Part shown: positions 8,560 to 16,097 of the stretch, piece after piece
How positions within the stretch are numbered: position 1 is the first letter of the stretch
How the letters are laid out: each line of letters begins with the position of its first letter
From: Mesorhizobium_G sp050247155
Lineage (GTDB): Bacteria > Pseudomonadota > Alphaproteobacteria > Rhizobiales > Rhizobiaceae
Direction: 5' to 3'
Assembly (NCBI GenBank): GCA_050247155.1
Contig: JBFWUS010000017.1
Coordinates: 10,664 to 74,663, forward strand
DNA: 64,000 nucleotides
Translations under genes and position numbers: made by a program
Notes under the pieces: model-generated
Database searches by the model: none
What the model saw: the letters and a program-made list of their open reading frames with translations, nothing else
What the model was told of the DNA's origin: nothing

Positions 8560-9612
8560 CTAGAGGCGCGCGCCCGTGGCCTTGTCGAACAGATGACAGG
8601 CCTCGGGTCGAATCGTGAACCCGACCGGCTGGCCAATCTCGGCGCGAAATTCCTTGGCCGTCTTGCATGCCGCGAGCGCGCCGCCGGCGCGAACCGTGAC
8701 CATGGTCGCGTCACCCAAAAGTTCGACCGAGTAGATCGGAGCGGTGATCGCCGCAGCGTCTGTGTTCCGAGCGACGGAGGCGTCTTCCGCCCGATAGCCA
8801 AGCGTGACAGGTCCGGATATGTCGTTGCGCAGGCCAGCAATGCGGACATGCTCGCCCGCAAAGACGCCGTCGCGCATTTCGCCTTCGAGCAAATTCATCG
8901 CCGGCGAGCCGATGAATGCCGCCACGAAAGTGTTCGCCGGGCGGTCGTAGATTTCAGTTGGTGTGCCGACCTGCTGGAAAGCGCCCTTGTTCATCACCAC
9001 AACGCGGTCGGCCAACGTCATTGCTTCGATCTGGTCGTGCGTCACGTAGATCGTCGTCACCTGCAATTCGTGGTGCAGGTTCTTCAGCTGGGCGCGTGTG
9101 GACACCCGCAGCTTGGCATCAAGATTCGAAAGCGGCTCGTCCATGAGAAACAGCGCCGGCTGGCGGACGATCGCGCGTGCCAGTGCAACACGCTGACGCT
9201 GGCCGCCGGAGAGTTCGCGAGGACGCCGATCAAGGAGCGGACCGAGTTCGACCATATCGGCCGCTCGGCGTACCTTGTGGTCATGGGTCGACTTGTCGAC
9301 TTTCCGCACCTTGAGTGGGAAGCGGATGTTTTCGTAGACGCTGAGGTTCGGGTAGAGGCCATAGCTCTGGAACACCATCGCCACGTCACGATCTTTCGGT
9401 TCGAGATCGTTGACGACCCGGTCACCGATCAGGATCTGGCCGCCGGTCGGATCCTCCAGCCCGGCAATCATGCGCATTGTCGTTGTCTTGCCGCAGCCGG
9501 ACGGCCCGAGGAAAACCATGAATTCGCGGTCGGCGATTTCAAGGTTCACATCGTGAACGCCGGTGAACGCGCCCCACTTCTTGGTGACATTCTTCAACGT
9601 GACAGACGCCAT
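8560..9612 (-). CDS. ABC transporter ATPase, UgpC/MsmK-type (CUT1)
   Basis: 350 residues from MASVTLKNVTKKWG at 9612. The longer open frame upstream covers the operator region and is unlikely to be used. Walker A is GPSGCGKTT (about residue 37), the Q-loop is in VFQSYGLYPNLSV, the ABC signature is LSGGQRQR, Walker B is LFLMDEPLSNLD and the switch His is in YVTHDQIEAM. The C-terminal about 110 residues form the MOP-type regulatory domain of CUT1 ATPases. It is the first gene of the minus-strand operon and faces the SnoaL-type gene at 9781 across a 168-bp region that holds a LacI-type palindrome. Confidence 0.93.
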   Translation of the reverse strand: MASVTLKNVTKKWGAFTGVHDVNLEIADREFMVFLGPSGCGKTTTMRMIAGLEDPTGGQILIGDRVVNDLEPKDRDVAMVFQSYGLYPNLSVYENIRFPLKVRKVDKSTHDHKVRRAADMVELGPLLDRRPRELSGGQRQRVALARAIVRQPALFLMDEPLSNLDAKLRVSTRAQLKNLHHELQVTTIYVTHDQIEAMTLADRVVVMNKGAFQQVGTPTEIYDRPANTFVAAFIGSPAMNLLEGEMRDGVFAGEHVRIAGLRNDISGPVTLGYRAEDASVARNTDAAAITAPIYSVELLGDATMVTVRAGGALAACKTAKEFRAEIGQPVGFTIRPEACHLFDKATGARL

Positions 9613-9713
9613 GCGGTTCGGCCTCGGTGGTTGGTTCACGGCTATGCAGGTCGATGCGTCGCGGTGGCTTTGTTCAGAGCCACATCTGCGTTGCCGGTGC
9701 TTATTGACAGATT

Positions 9714-9729
9714 TTGAATACGTATGCAA
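9714..9729. promoter_or_regulatory. Likely LacI-family operator (divergent promoter region)
   Basis: TTGAATACGTATGCAA is a near-perfect palindrome with the central CG usual for LacI-family operators. It lies in the 168-bp region between the divergent ATPase and SnoaL-type genes. A close relative with the same left half occurs at 11895-11910 in front of the LacI gene. The matching pair makes this the probable control site of both transcription units. Confidence 0.7.
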
Positions 9730-9780
9730 TATGGCCTCGAAAAGTTTTTTCACCGCCACAGAAATTTTCGGGAAATCCAG

Positions 9781-10818
9781 ATGGACAACCAGGACATCGT
9801 GCTTGCCAACAAACGCTTTGTGTACAAGGCGTTAGCCGACCTTGCGGCCTCGACCACAGCGGATCTGGGCAGGCGACTTGCCGCGGCCTATCATGCCGGC
9901 GCCCGGTGGCGCGGCTCTCATCCGCTCAACGAAATGCAGGGACTTGACGCCATCGAGGCAACCGTTTGGCGGCCGCTGATCGAAGCCTTTCCCGATCTGG
10001 AGCGCCGCGACACGATCCTCATCGGCGGCAACTCCTACGGCGCCGATCTCGTCGGCGCCGTCGGCCATTACTGCGGAACGTTTCGAAACGATTGGCTTGG
10101 GATCCCCGCGACCGACCGGGTGATCTATCTGCGCTACGGCGAATTTCATCAGATGGTCGACGGCAAGATCGCGCAAAGCACCGTGCTGATCGACGTTCTC
10201 GACCTTATCCGCCAGGCCGGCTTCTGGCCGTTGCCGCCAAGCTTGGGAACCGAGGAGCAGTGGCCATGCCCCATCCACTGCGACGGCGTCGTCCTCACCG
10301 AGCAGGACCCCGAGATTTCCGCGGCGAGCCTCAAGCTTACACTCGACATGCAAGCGTCGCTTGGCGCCTACGACGACGAACGCAACGAAGGCCGCGAAGG
10401 CCTATTGAACATGCCTCAGAAGCAGTTCTGGCATCCCAAGATGATGTGGTATGGCCCCTGCGGCATCGGCACCGCGCGTGGACTGACAGGTTTCGTCGAC
10501 CACCATCAATTGCCGTTTCGCATAGCCTTTCCGAACCGGAAGGGAGGCAACCACTACGCTCGCATCGGCGATGGCCACTTCTCGGCGACGGGTGGCTGGC
10601 CCAGCGTGCTTGCCAAACATCTCGGCGGAAATTTCCTCGGCGTTGGACCGACAGGCCGCGACGTGCAGATGCGGGTGATGGACTTCTACCTGGAGGACGA
10701 AGGGCTGATCCGCGAGAATTGGGTTCCGCTGGACATCATTCATTTGCTCCTGCAGATGGACGTCGACGTCTTCGCGCGCATGCAGTCATTTTTCCGGCGA
10801 GGACGACAAGGTTCCTAA
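9781..10818 (+). CDS. Long SnoaL/NTF2-like protein, divergent from the ABC operon
   Basis: 345 residues from MDNQDIVLANKRFVYKAL at 9781. A start at 9724 is possible but would put the operator inside the gene. Two NTF2/SnoaL-like halves are visible. The first has VIYLRYGEFHQMVDGKIAQ. The second has GPTGRDVQMRVMDFYLEDEGLIRENW, the typical SnoaL end strand followed by VPLDIIHLLLQM. It is paralogous in build to the protein at 1321-2295. It converges on the LacI gene and overlaps its end by 4 bp. It probably acts in the same pathway as the minus-strand operon. Confidence 0.7.
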   Translation: MDNQDIVLANKRFVYKALADLAASTTADLGRRLAAAYHAGARWRGSHPLNEMQGLDAIEATVWRPLIEAFPDLERRDTILIGGNSYGADLVGAVGHYCGTFRNDWLGIPATDRVIYLRYGEFHQMVDGKIAQSTVLIDVLDLIRQAGFWPLPPSLGTEEQWPCPIHCDGVVLTEQDPEISAASLKLTLDMQASLGAYDDERNEGREGLLNMPQKQFWHPKMMWYGPCGIGTARGLTGFVDHHQLPFRIAFPNRKGGNHYARIGDGHFSATGGWPSVLAKHLGGNFLGVGPTGRDVQMRVMDFYLEDEGLIRENWVPLDIIHLLLQMDVDVFARMQSFFRRGRQGS

Positions 10819-11849
10819 GATCCGGCGATCTCTGCCAGGCGATCCGGCTCAGGCAGCCTGCATGTGGCGCGGATTACCAGCGCCGCCGGCAGGACTGCAT
10901 TTTGCTTGCGCACCTTCTTGTGTTCGATCTGCTTCATCAGGATGGCAACTGTTTCATCGATCATCGCCTGCGAATCCTGTCGCACTGTGGTCAGCTTGTA
11001 GCCGCCCCACCCGGCTTCCGGAACATCGTCGTAGCCGACGATCGAGATGTCGTCGGGGATGCGCAACGCGAACTCGTCACGGATCACATCGATGACAGAA
11101 AATGCCATATGGTCATTGGCGACGAAGACCGCATCCGGCGGTTGAGGCCGCTTCAAGAGATTTCGTGCCGCCCTGGCGGCTGTGTCGAATTTGTAGTCGC
11201 CGACCTCCCGTGCCCACAACGAGATCCCCTCGCCCTTAAGCCCCTCGTTGAAACCCAGCTCACGATCCTTGTTGGTAGAAGAATCCTCCGCCCCGGCGAT
11301 GAAAGCAATACGTCGGTGCCGCGCAGCGGCGAGCAGCCTGGCTAGCAAGCGGCCTCCCTCGCGGTTATCCGAGGTGACGCTGCTGGTTGGCACCGAGGGA
11401 ATGTAGCGGTTGAAAAGTACGACCGGAATCCCTGTCGCAGCGCATTCCCGGGCAAGGTTCGACGACATGGTCGCCGAGGCCATGACAATGCCCTCGACCT
11501 GAAACTGGAGCATCTTGAGCACCGTCTCGTCCTGCCTGCCAGGTTCCGTCATGAACAGCAGCACCTGATAGCCTCTGGCCTGCAGGGACTTCGTCAGGTG
11601 CTCCAGCACGATCGGGTAGAACTGGTTGTCCAGATAGGCAACGAGAACCGCAATCAGCCGCGAACGGCCGCTGATCATCGCCCGCGCCAATGCATTCGGC
11701 CGATAGCCGAGCTGCTTGGCCGCTTCAAGCACCCGGCCGCGGGTCTTTTCGGAAACACTTGCTCCCGGTGTGAAGGTGCGGCTGACGGCGGACTGGGACA
11801 CCTGTGCCAGGCGCGCGACGTCTTCCGAGGTGACCGATTCCTTTGCCAT
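10815..11849 (-). CDS. LacI-family transcriptional regulator of the HpsN/SnoaL cluster
   Basis: 344 residues from MAKESVTSEDVARLAQVS at 11849. The upstream extension of the frame overlaps the operator and debris and is rejected. The N-terminal helix-turn-helix AQVSQSAVSRTFTPGASVSEKTR and the hinge helix PNALARAMISGRS are canonical. The C-terminal periplasmic-binding-protein-like domain has VVLFNRYIP, FVANDHMAFSVIDV and VGYDDVPEAGWGGY. It probably represses or activates the ABC/HpsN operon and itself through the sites at 9714-9729 and 11895-11910. The effector is presumably the transported compound. Confidence 0.9.
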   Translation of the reverse strand: MAKESVTSEDVARLAQVSQSAVSRTFTPGASVSEKTRGRVLEAAKQLGYRPNALARAMISGRSRLIAVLVAYLDNQFYPIVLEHLTKSLQARGYQVLLFMTEPGRQDETVLKMLQFQVEGIVMASATMSSNLARECAATGIPVVLFNRYIPSVPTSSVTSDNREGGRLLARLLAAARHRRIAFIAGAEDSSTNKDRELGFNEGLKGEGISLWAREVGDYKFDTAARAARNLLKRPQPPDAVFVANDHMAFSVIDVIRDEFALRIPDDISIVGYDDVPEAGWGGYKLTTVRQDSQAMIDETVAILMKQIEHKKVRKQNAVLPAALVIRATCRLPEPDRLAEIAGS

Positions 11850-11894
11850 CAACTGTCGCGGGACCCAGCCACACGCTCCGATTCCATTGCATGA

Positions 11895-11910
11895 TTGAAT
11901 ACGCATGCGA
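11895..11910. promoter_or_regulatory. Second likely LacI-family operator
   Basis: TTGAATACGCATGCGA shares its left half and central CG with the site at 9714-9729 and lies about 46 bp upstream of the LacI start codon. This suggests autoregulation. Confidence 0.6.
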
Positions 11911-11944
11911 AAATGTCTGCGGGTCAAGGTCGAAGCCGCGCTTC

Positions 11945-12020
11945 TCACCCTTTTACGGCGCCAGCGGTCAGGCCAGCGACAATGTGTTTCTGGAACAGGA
12001 GGATCAGCACGACGATAAGA
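11945..12020 (-). pseudogene. 3' end of a MalG-type ABC permease gene (remnant)
   Basis: On the minus strand this stretch reads VVLILLFQKHIVAGLTAGAVKG followed by a stop at 11945-11947. This is the C-terminal signature of MalG-type permeases and is very close to the end of the intact permease at 4969 (QKQLVSGLTAGAVKG). No permease sequence continues upstream, so only about 25 codons survive. It shows that another CUT1 transporter once ended here and was cut, probably by recombination or by the adjacent IS. Confidence 0.65.
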
Positions 12021-12023
12021 TAA

Positions 12024-12191
12024 GCTTTCGAGGCCCTTGCTCTGGCCAAAACGGGCGTTGCCGTGCTGGACGTTGATCGCCAGTTGCGCGAATCGTCGAA
12101 GGCAGGGTTTGCCTATCTGCATCACGGCGGCCATTTGATCGACAAACAGCGCCGCAGTTCTCTGCGTCCAGATATCCCTAGTACAGGGTGA
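12024..12191 (+). other. Unrecognised open fragment without a start codon
   Basis: Plus-strand frame of 55 codons between a stop at 12021 and a TGA at 12189. It reads AFEALALAKTGVAVLDVDRQ, then LRESSKAGFAYLHHGGHL near the middle. The composition is protein-like and unlike a shadow, but there is no start codon and I do not recognise the family. It may be the 3' remnant of a gene cut by the same event that trimmed the permease next to it. Confidence 0.25.
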
Positions 12192-12245
12192 CAAAAATGA
12201 TCGGTGCGGCGTAAGCATGGTCGACAGACGCCTTAAGGGCCAGAC

Positions 12246-13004
12246 TCATAACCAATAGCTGACGGTTGCCGCGATGCAGACTGCGACAAGGAAGTTCTGG
12301 GCGAGCCGATCGTAGCGTATGGCGATGCGCCGGAAGTCCTTGAGCCTACAGAACATGCGTTCGATGGCGTTGCAATCCCGATAGAGGAAGGGCGAGAAGC
12401 AGTTCTTCCACCACCTGCTAGCCTAGGGCGGGATGTTGGCAAAGGCGCCACGCTCCTTCACCAGGTGGCGAATGGCGTCGCTGTCATAGCCCTTGTCGGC
12501 GTTCAGGAGCGTCGTTGCAGGCATCTGCTCTGTGAGGATTTCGCCTGCTTTGCAGTCGGCGACGTGGCCGCCGGTCAAGAGCAAGGCGGTGGGCCTGCAC
12601 AGTCCGTCGGTTAAGGCATGAATCTTGGTGGTGTTTCCGCCGCGCGATCTGCAGATGGCCTGGTTGTGCTCCCCTTTTTTTCCGCCCGCGGCACTGCGAG
12701 GGGCGCGGGCCGCCGAGGAATCGATCAGCAACTGCGCCGGTGGGTGACCGGCTTTGGCCAGGGCGTCGAATATGGCGTTCCACACGCCATTGGTTGCCCA
12801 GCGTTGGAAACAGTTGCAGAGCGTCTTCCCTGGCCCGTAGGCAGCGGGCGCGCCCACCCGGCGTCCGCCGCTCTTGATGACATGGATGATGCCGCTGATC
12901 ACCCGGCGGTCATCAATACGCGGCTTTCCGCGGGTGTCGGCAGGTAGGTGCGGCTCAAGCTTCGCGAACTGCTTATCAGTAAGCCAGAAGTAGTTCAAAT
13001 TCAT
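12246..13004 (-). pseudogene. IS5-family transposase with an internal amber stop
   Basis: Starting MNLNYFWLTDKQFAKLEPHL at 13004, this is the transposase of a small IS5-type element. The DDE features are seen as LLIDSSAARAPR (first Asp), LLNADKGYDSDAIR (second Asp) and, in the last third, RDCNAIERMFCRLKDFR (the Glu). The frame is broken by TAG at 12423-12425, between ANIPP and ASRWWKNCF, after which the same frame continues to its natural TGA at 12246. One nonsense change therefore inactivates an otherwise full-length copy. I could not define terminal inverted repeats or a target duplication with confidence. Confidence 0.8.
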
Positions 13005-13070
13005 AAAGGCCCCCTTGTGGAGGCTGTGAATCACGTTCGCGCCTTGACCGAAACTCTTGAGTTCAGCACC

Positions 13071-13562
13071 TTAATCTTGGCTGTGCCCCGCAAGCGCTTT
13101 CGTTTCATAGTTGATGAGGCCAAGACGGGCCTCGATGACTGCAATCTTTGCTGGCGTATCAGCTCCAGTCGCCTCGATGTCGATAAAGAGCTGCTCGCAT
13201 CCTCCCGGCGTTACGATTACGAACATTTGGCCGGGCTCGTCGCTGATGTTCACCCAACCGTGCTGTACGTGCGGCGCCAGCGCCACGACCGTTCCAGGAG
13301 TGGCGTCAAACTCCTCATCGCCACATTTGAACCGGTAAGTACGGCGAATGACCCGGAAAATTTCGGTCTCGCGCGTATGCATGTGCGGCGCCGGGCCTTG
13401 GCCAGGTGGAGTAAACATCTCCCACATGCCGAGTGCGCCGTTCGTGTCCGCCGCCGTCGCGTGGATCACGATAGGCGCGCCGAACGGGGTCCGCGCAATG
13501 CGCTGCTTGCCCGGCGCGGAGACCACAGCTTCATCAAATTTCCTCGTCGAACTCGTCATCAT
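13071..13562 (-). CDS. Single-domain cupin protein
   Basis: About 163 residues if it starts at MMTSSTRKFDEAVVS (13562); the frame is open to 13643. The cupin motif 1 is PHMHTRETEIFRVIRRTYRF, with His, His and Glu in the usual metal-binding order. Motif 2 is PGTVVALAPHVQHGWVNI with the last His. The overall pattern is that of quercetinase-like or general cupin_2 proteins. It stands alone between the IS remnant and the ChoX operon. The role is unknown. Confidence 0.7.
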   Translation of the reverse strand: MMTSSTRKFDEAVVSAPGKQRIARTPFGAPIVIHATAADTNGALGMWEMFTPPGQGPAPHMHTRETEIFRVIRRTYRFKCGDEEFDATPGTVVALAPHVQHGWVNISDEPGQMFVIVTPGGCEQLFIDIEATGADTPAKIAVIEARLGLINYETKALAGHSQD

Positions 13563-13710
13563 CGGGAGGCCGTCAGCAGTGACATCGTCCAGTCCAGTAC
13601 AGCCGAACTGAGCCGCCGAGCGACCCCATACCGGACGCCCCATTATCTCGCTCTCATCGAACCTACTTGTATAGGTCCCTAGTGCCTAATAGCGTATTCG
13701 GGCCGCTTTC

Positions 13711-13742
13711 CAGCGAGGTGGCGTTCATTCGCCACCTCGCTG
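13711..13742. terminator. Strong hairpin between the cupin gene and choX
   Basis: The arms CAGCGAGGTGGCG and CGCCACCTCGCTG are perfectly complementary over 13 bp with a 6-nt loop. The hairpin lies about 65 bp after the choX stop codon (minus strand) and would suit a terminator of that operon, although no clear T-run follows on either side. Confidence 0.5.
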
Positions 13743-13805
13743 TTCGTCATAGATATGCCGTATCGAGCGTCACCAGCATGTGATCGGCCACGTGCCGCAA
13801 GCTGG

Positions 13806-14729
13806 TCACGAGCCAAATGCGGCCTTCACCGCAGCCGCTGCGTCACCGCCGTCGAAGGTCGTGACACCGTCGAGCCACGGCGTGGCGGCATCCGGATGAG
13901 CCTTCAGCCATTCCTTGGCGACATCATTGGCATTGCTGCCCTTCAGGATGGCGTCCATCATGGCGTTTTCCATCGACAGGTCGAATTTCAGATTGGCGAT
14001 GAACTTGCCGACATTCGGGCATTCGGCGAGGTAGCCCTGGCGCACATTGGTGTGCACGGTGGCGGCGCCGAAGCCGGAATCGCCCATGCCGTCGAGATAA
14101 GTGATCTTCATCTCGCCCATGACCGGGTGCGGGGTCCAGCCGAGGAAGACGATCCACTGATTGTCCTTCATGACCTTCTCGGCCTGGGTCAGCATGCCGG
14201 CCTCGGAAGATTCCACCAGCTTGAATCCGGCGAGATTGTTCTCCGGCTTGGAGATCATGTCGAGGATGATACGGTTGCCGTCATTGCCGGCCTCGATGCC
14301 GTAGATCTTGCCGTTGAACTTGTCCTTGAACTTGCCGAGGTCGGTAAGGGTCTTGACACCGCCTGCGGTGACATAGTTTGGGACGACGAGCCCGTAACCC
14401 GCGCCATCGAGGTTCCTGGCTACCGTCTCGATCGAACCTTCCGCGGTATAGTCCTTGATGTCGTTGGTCATCGACGGCATCCAGTTGCCGAGAAAGACGT
14501 CGATATCCTTGTTTTTCAGCGACGCCAGAGTAACCGGAATGGAAAGCTGCTTGATTTGCGGTTCGTACCCAAGCGCTTCCAGCACCACCGCCGCGGTGGC
14601 GGTGGTCGCCTGGATGTCGGTCCAGCCGACATCGGAAAGGCGCACCGCCTTGCAACTCGCCGGATCGGCCGCCTGCGCGGCGCCAAGCGAGAGGCCAAGC
14701 GCAATCGTGGTCAATGCGAGTTTCTTCAT
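13806..14729 (-). CDS. choX: Periplasmic choline-binding protein, ChoX-like
   Basis: 307 residues from MKKLALTTIALGLSLGAAQA, a clear signal peptide cut before ADPASC. The mature protein matches the type II (OpuAC/ProX-like) binding proteins of the ChoX group. It has LSDVGWTDIQATTATAAVVL, DVFLGNWMPSM and IVFLGWTPHPVM, whose aromatic residues form the quaternary-ammonium box in ChoX. It normally works with the permease ChoW and the ATPase ChoV; neither is in the window. It is the last gene of the carboxylase-like operon, 38 bp after the SDR, so its ligand may be linked to that pathway or be shared with a ChoWV encoded elsewhere. Confidence 0.85.
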   Translation of the reverse strand: MKKLALTTIALGLSLGAAQAADPASCKAVRLSDVGWTDIQATTATAAVVLEALGYEPQIKQLSIPVTLASLKNKDIDVFLGNWMPSMTNDIKDYTAEGSIETVARNLDGAGYGLVVPNYVTAGGVKTLTDLGKFKDKFNGKIYGIEAGNDGNRIILDMISKPENNLAGFKLVESSEAGMLTQAEKVMKDNQWIVFLGWTPHPVMGEMKITYLDGMGDSGFGAATVHTNVRQGYLAECPNVGKFIANLKFDLSMENAMMDAILKGSNANDVAKEWLKAHPDAATPWLDGVTTFDGGDAAAAVKAAFGS

Positions 14730-14767
14730 CTGGTCACTCCTTCCCCATATTGAAAGCGGACGGGGCG

Positions 14768-15595
14768 CTACCAGAGCGCCCCGCCGGTGATCTGTATGTT
14801 CTCCATCGTGATGCCCTTCGCCGCATCGCCGCACAGGAAGGCGACGAGTGCCGCGATTTCTCCAGGCTGGATGATGCGGCCCTGAGGGTTTTGCGCGGCG
14901 ATGTCGGCCATCGCATCCGCGAGCGTGCGTTCCTTGCCCTCGCGCGCGACGACCTGGCCGACATTGCGGCGCATCAGTTCGGTCTCCACCCATGTCGGGC
15001 TCACCATGACGCAGGTGACGCCGTTCGGAGCACCCTCCAGCGCCACGCAGCGGGTAAGACCGAGCAGTCCGGACTTCGAGGCGCAATAGGCCGGGTTGTC
15101 CTTCCAGCCGACGCTGGCCGCCGTCGAGCCGATATTGATGACCCGGCCCCATTTGCGCGCGATCATTCCCGGCAGAAGCTCTCGCGTCATGCGGAAGGCG
15201 CCGTTGAGATTGGTGTCGATGATCTTCAGCCAGAGCTCGTCGGAGTGCCCGACGACAGATTGCTCGGCGGTGGTGCCAGCCGCGTTGACAAGGATATCGG
15301 CCGGTCCGCAGACGGCTTCGGCCGCCGCAAGGAACTGCCGGATCGCGCCGGCATCGCGAACGTCGAGATGTCCTGCAAAGACTTTCGTGCCGTGCGCCGC
15401 AAGCGCGGTACGGACCGCGACGATTTCGGCCGGGTCGGGATAGGCGGCGGCATCGCCCGCCCTTCCCGCTGCCTCGCTGACATAGGAACCGACGGCTACG
15501 TTCGCGCCCTGTTTCGCCAATTCATGCGCGATCGCCAGGCCCTGCCCCGTGAGGCCTCCGGTGATGACGGCGGATCGGCGCGAAAGTTCGGGCAT
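14768..15595 (-). CDS. SDR-family oxidoreductase in the carboxylase-like operon
   Basis: 275 residues. The cofactor loop is TGGLTGQGLA near residue 13 (a variant of the classical TGxxxGIG), NAAG is near 105, the catalytic Ser lies in INIGSTAAS and the YCASK motif is near 165. The N-terminal insertion between strands beta-2 and beta-3 (EAAGRAGDAAAYPDPAE) is longer than in most SDRs. It begins 3 bp after the gamma-like subunit and precedes choX. It may oxidise or reduce the substrate or product of the carboxylase; this is inference from position. Confidence 0.8.
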   Translation of the reverse strand: MPELSRRSAVITGGLTGQGLAIAHELAKQGANVAVGSYVSEAAGRAGDAAAYPDPAEIVAVRTALAAHGTKVFAGHLDVRDAGAIRQFLAAAEAVCGPADILVNAAGTTAEQSVVGHSDELWLKIIDTNLNGAFRMTRELLPGMIARKWGRVINIGSTAASVGWKDNPAYCASKSGLLGLTRCVALEGAPNGVTCVMVSPTWVETELMRRNVGQVVAREGKERTLADAMADIAAQNPQGRIIQPGEIAALVAFLCGDAAKGITMENIQITGGALW

Positions 15596-15598
15596 TGA

Positions 15599-16093
15599 TC
15601 AGTCTACTGGCAGCGGCTTCCCAAGCCAGTCACGATAGAATCCTTCGAGGTCGGGTTCGAAGTCGTGCACGACAGGATAGCCGGGAGCCGCGGCCTCGAC
15701 TTCATGCAGCGTGCCGCATTCCGGGCAGATGAACTCGCGGATCTCCATCCAGGCCGGGTCGGGCAGATCGCTGTTCGGGTAGATCTCGCGTAGCGCCTCT
15801 TCGGTGTCGCGCACGATGATATGCGCATTGAGCTTCCAGTTCTTGCGATAGTCGCCGAACGAATGGCCGCATTCGCATCTGGTCACACGCTCGCCGCCGC
15901 TCTGGCATATGAACAGGTGGTCGCTGACCGGCAAAAGGATCGGGTCCTTCCAGCCAACGCGGTCCTGCAGGACGGCGATGTATTTGAAGAAACGGTCGTC
16001 GTCCTTGTAGGCGCTCATGATGCGCCGCGTCTGCGGCCAGGGCAGCGTTCCCGCGACGAGATCGGCGATGACTTCCTTGCTGTAAGAGCTCAT
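15599..16093 (-). CDS. Acetone carboxylase gamma subunit-like protein
   Basis: 164 residues from MSSYSKEVIADLVAGTLPWP at 16093, close to the length of AcxC. The conserved start (KEVIADLVAGTLPW) and two Cys clusters, TRCECGHSFGDY and FICPECGTLHE, are typical of this small metal-binding subunit. It follows the HyuB-like gene by 4 bp. In acetone carboxylases the gamma subunit completes an alpha2-beta2-gamma2 enzyme. Its presence separates this operon from simple hydantoinase or oxoprolinase pairs. Confidence 0.8.
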   Translation of the reverse strand: MSSYSKEVIADLVAGTLPWPQTRRIMSAYKDDDRFFKYIAVLQDRVGWKDPILLPVSDHLFICQSGGERVTRCECGHSFGDYRKNWKLNAHIIVRDTEEALREIYPNSDLPDPAWMEIREFICPECGTLHEVEAAAPGYPVVHDFEPDLEGFYRDWLGKPLPVD

Positions 16094-16097
16094 TGTC

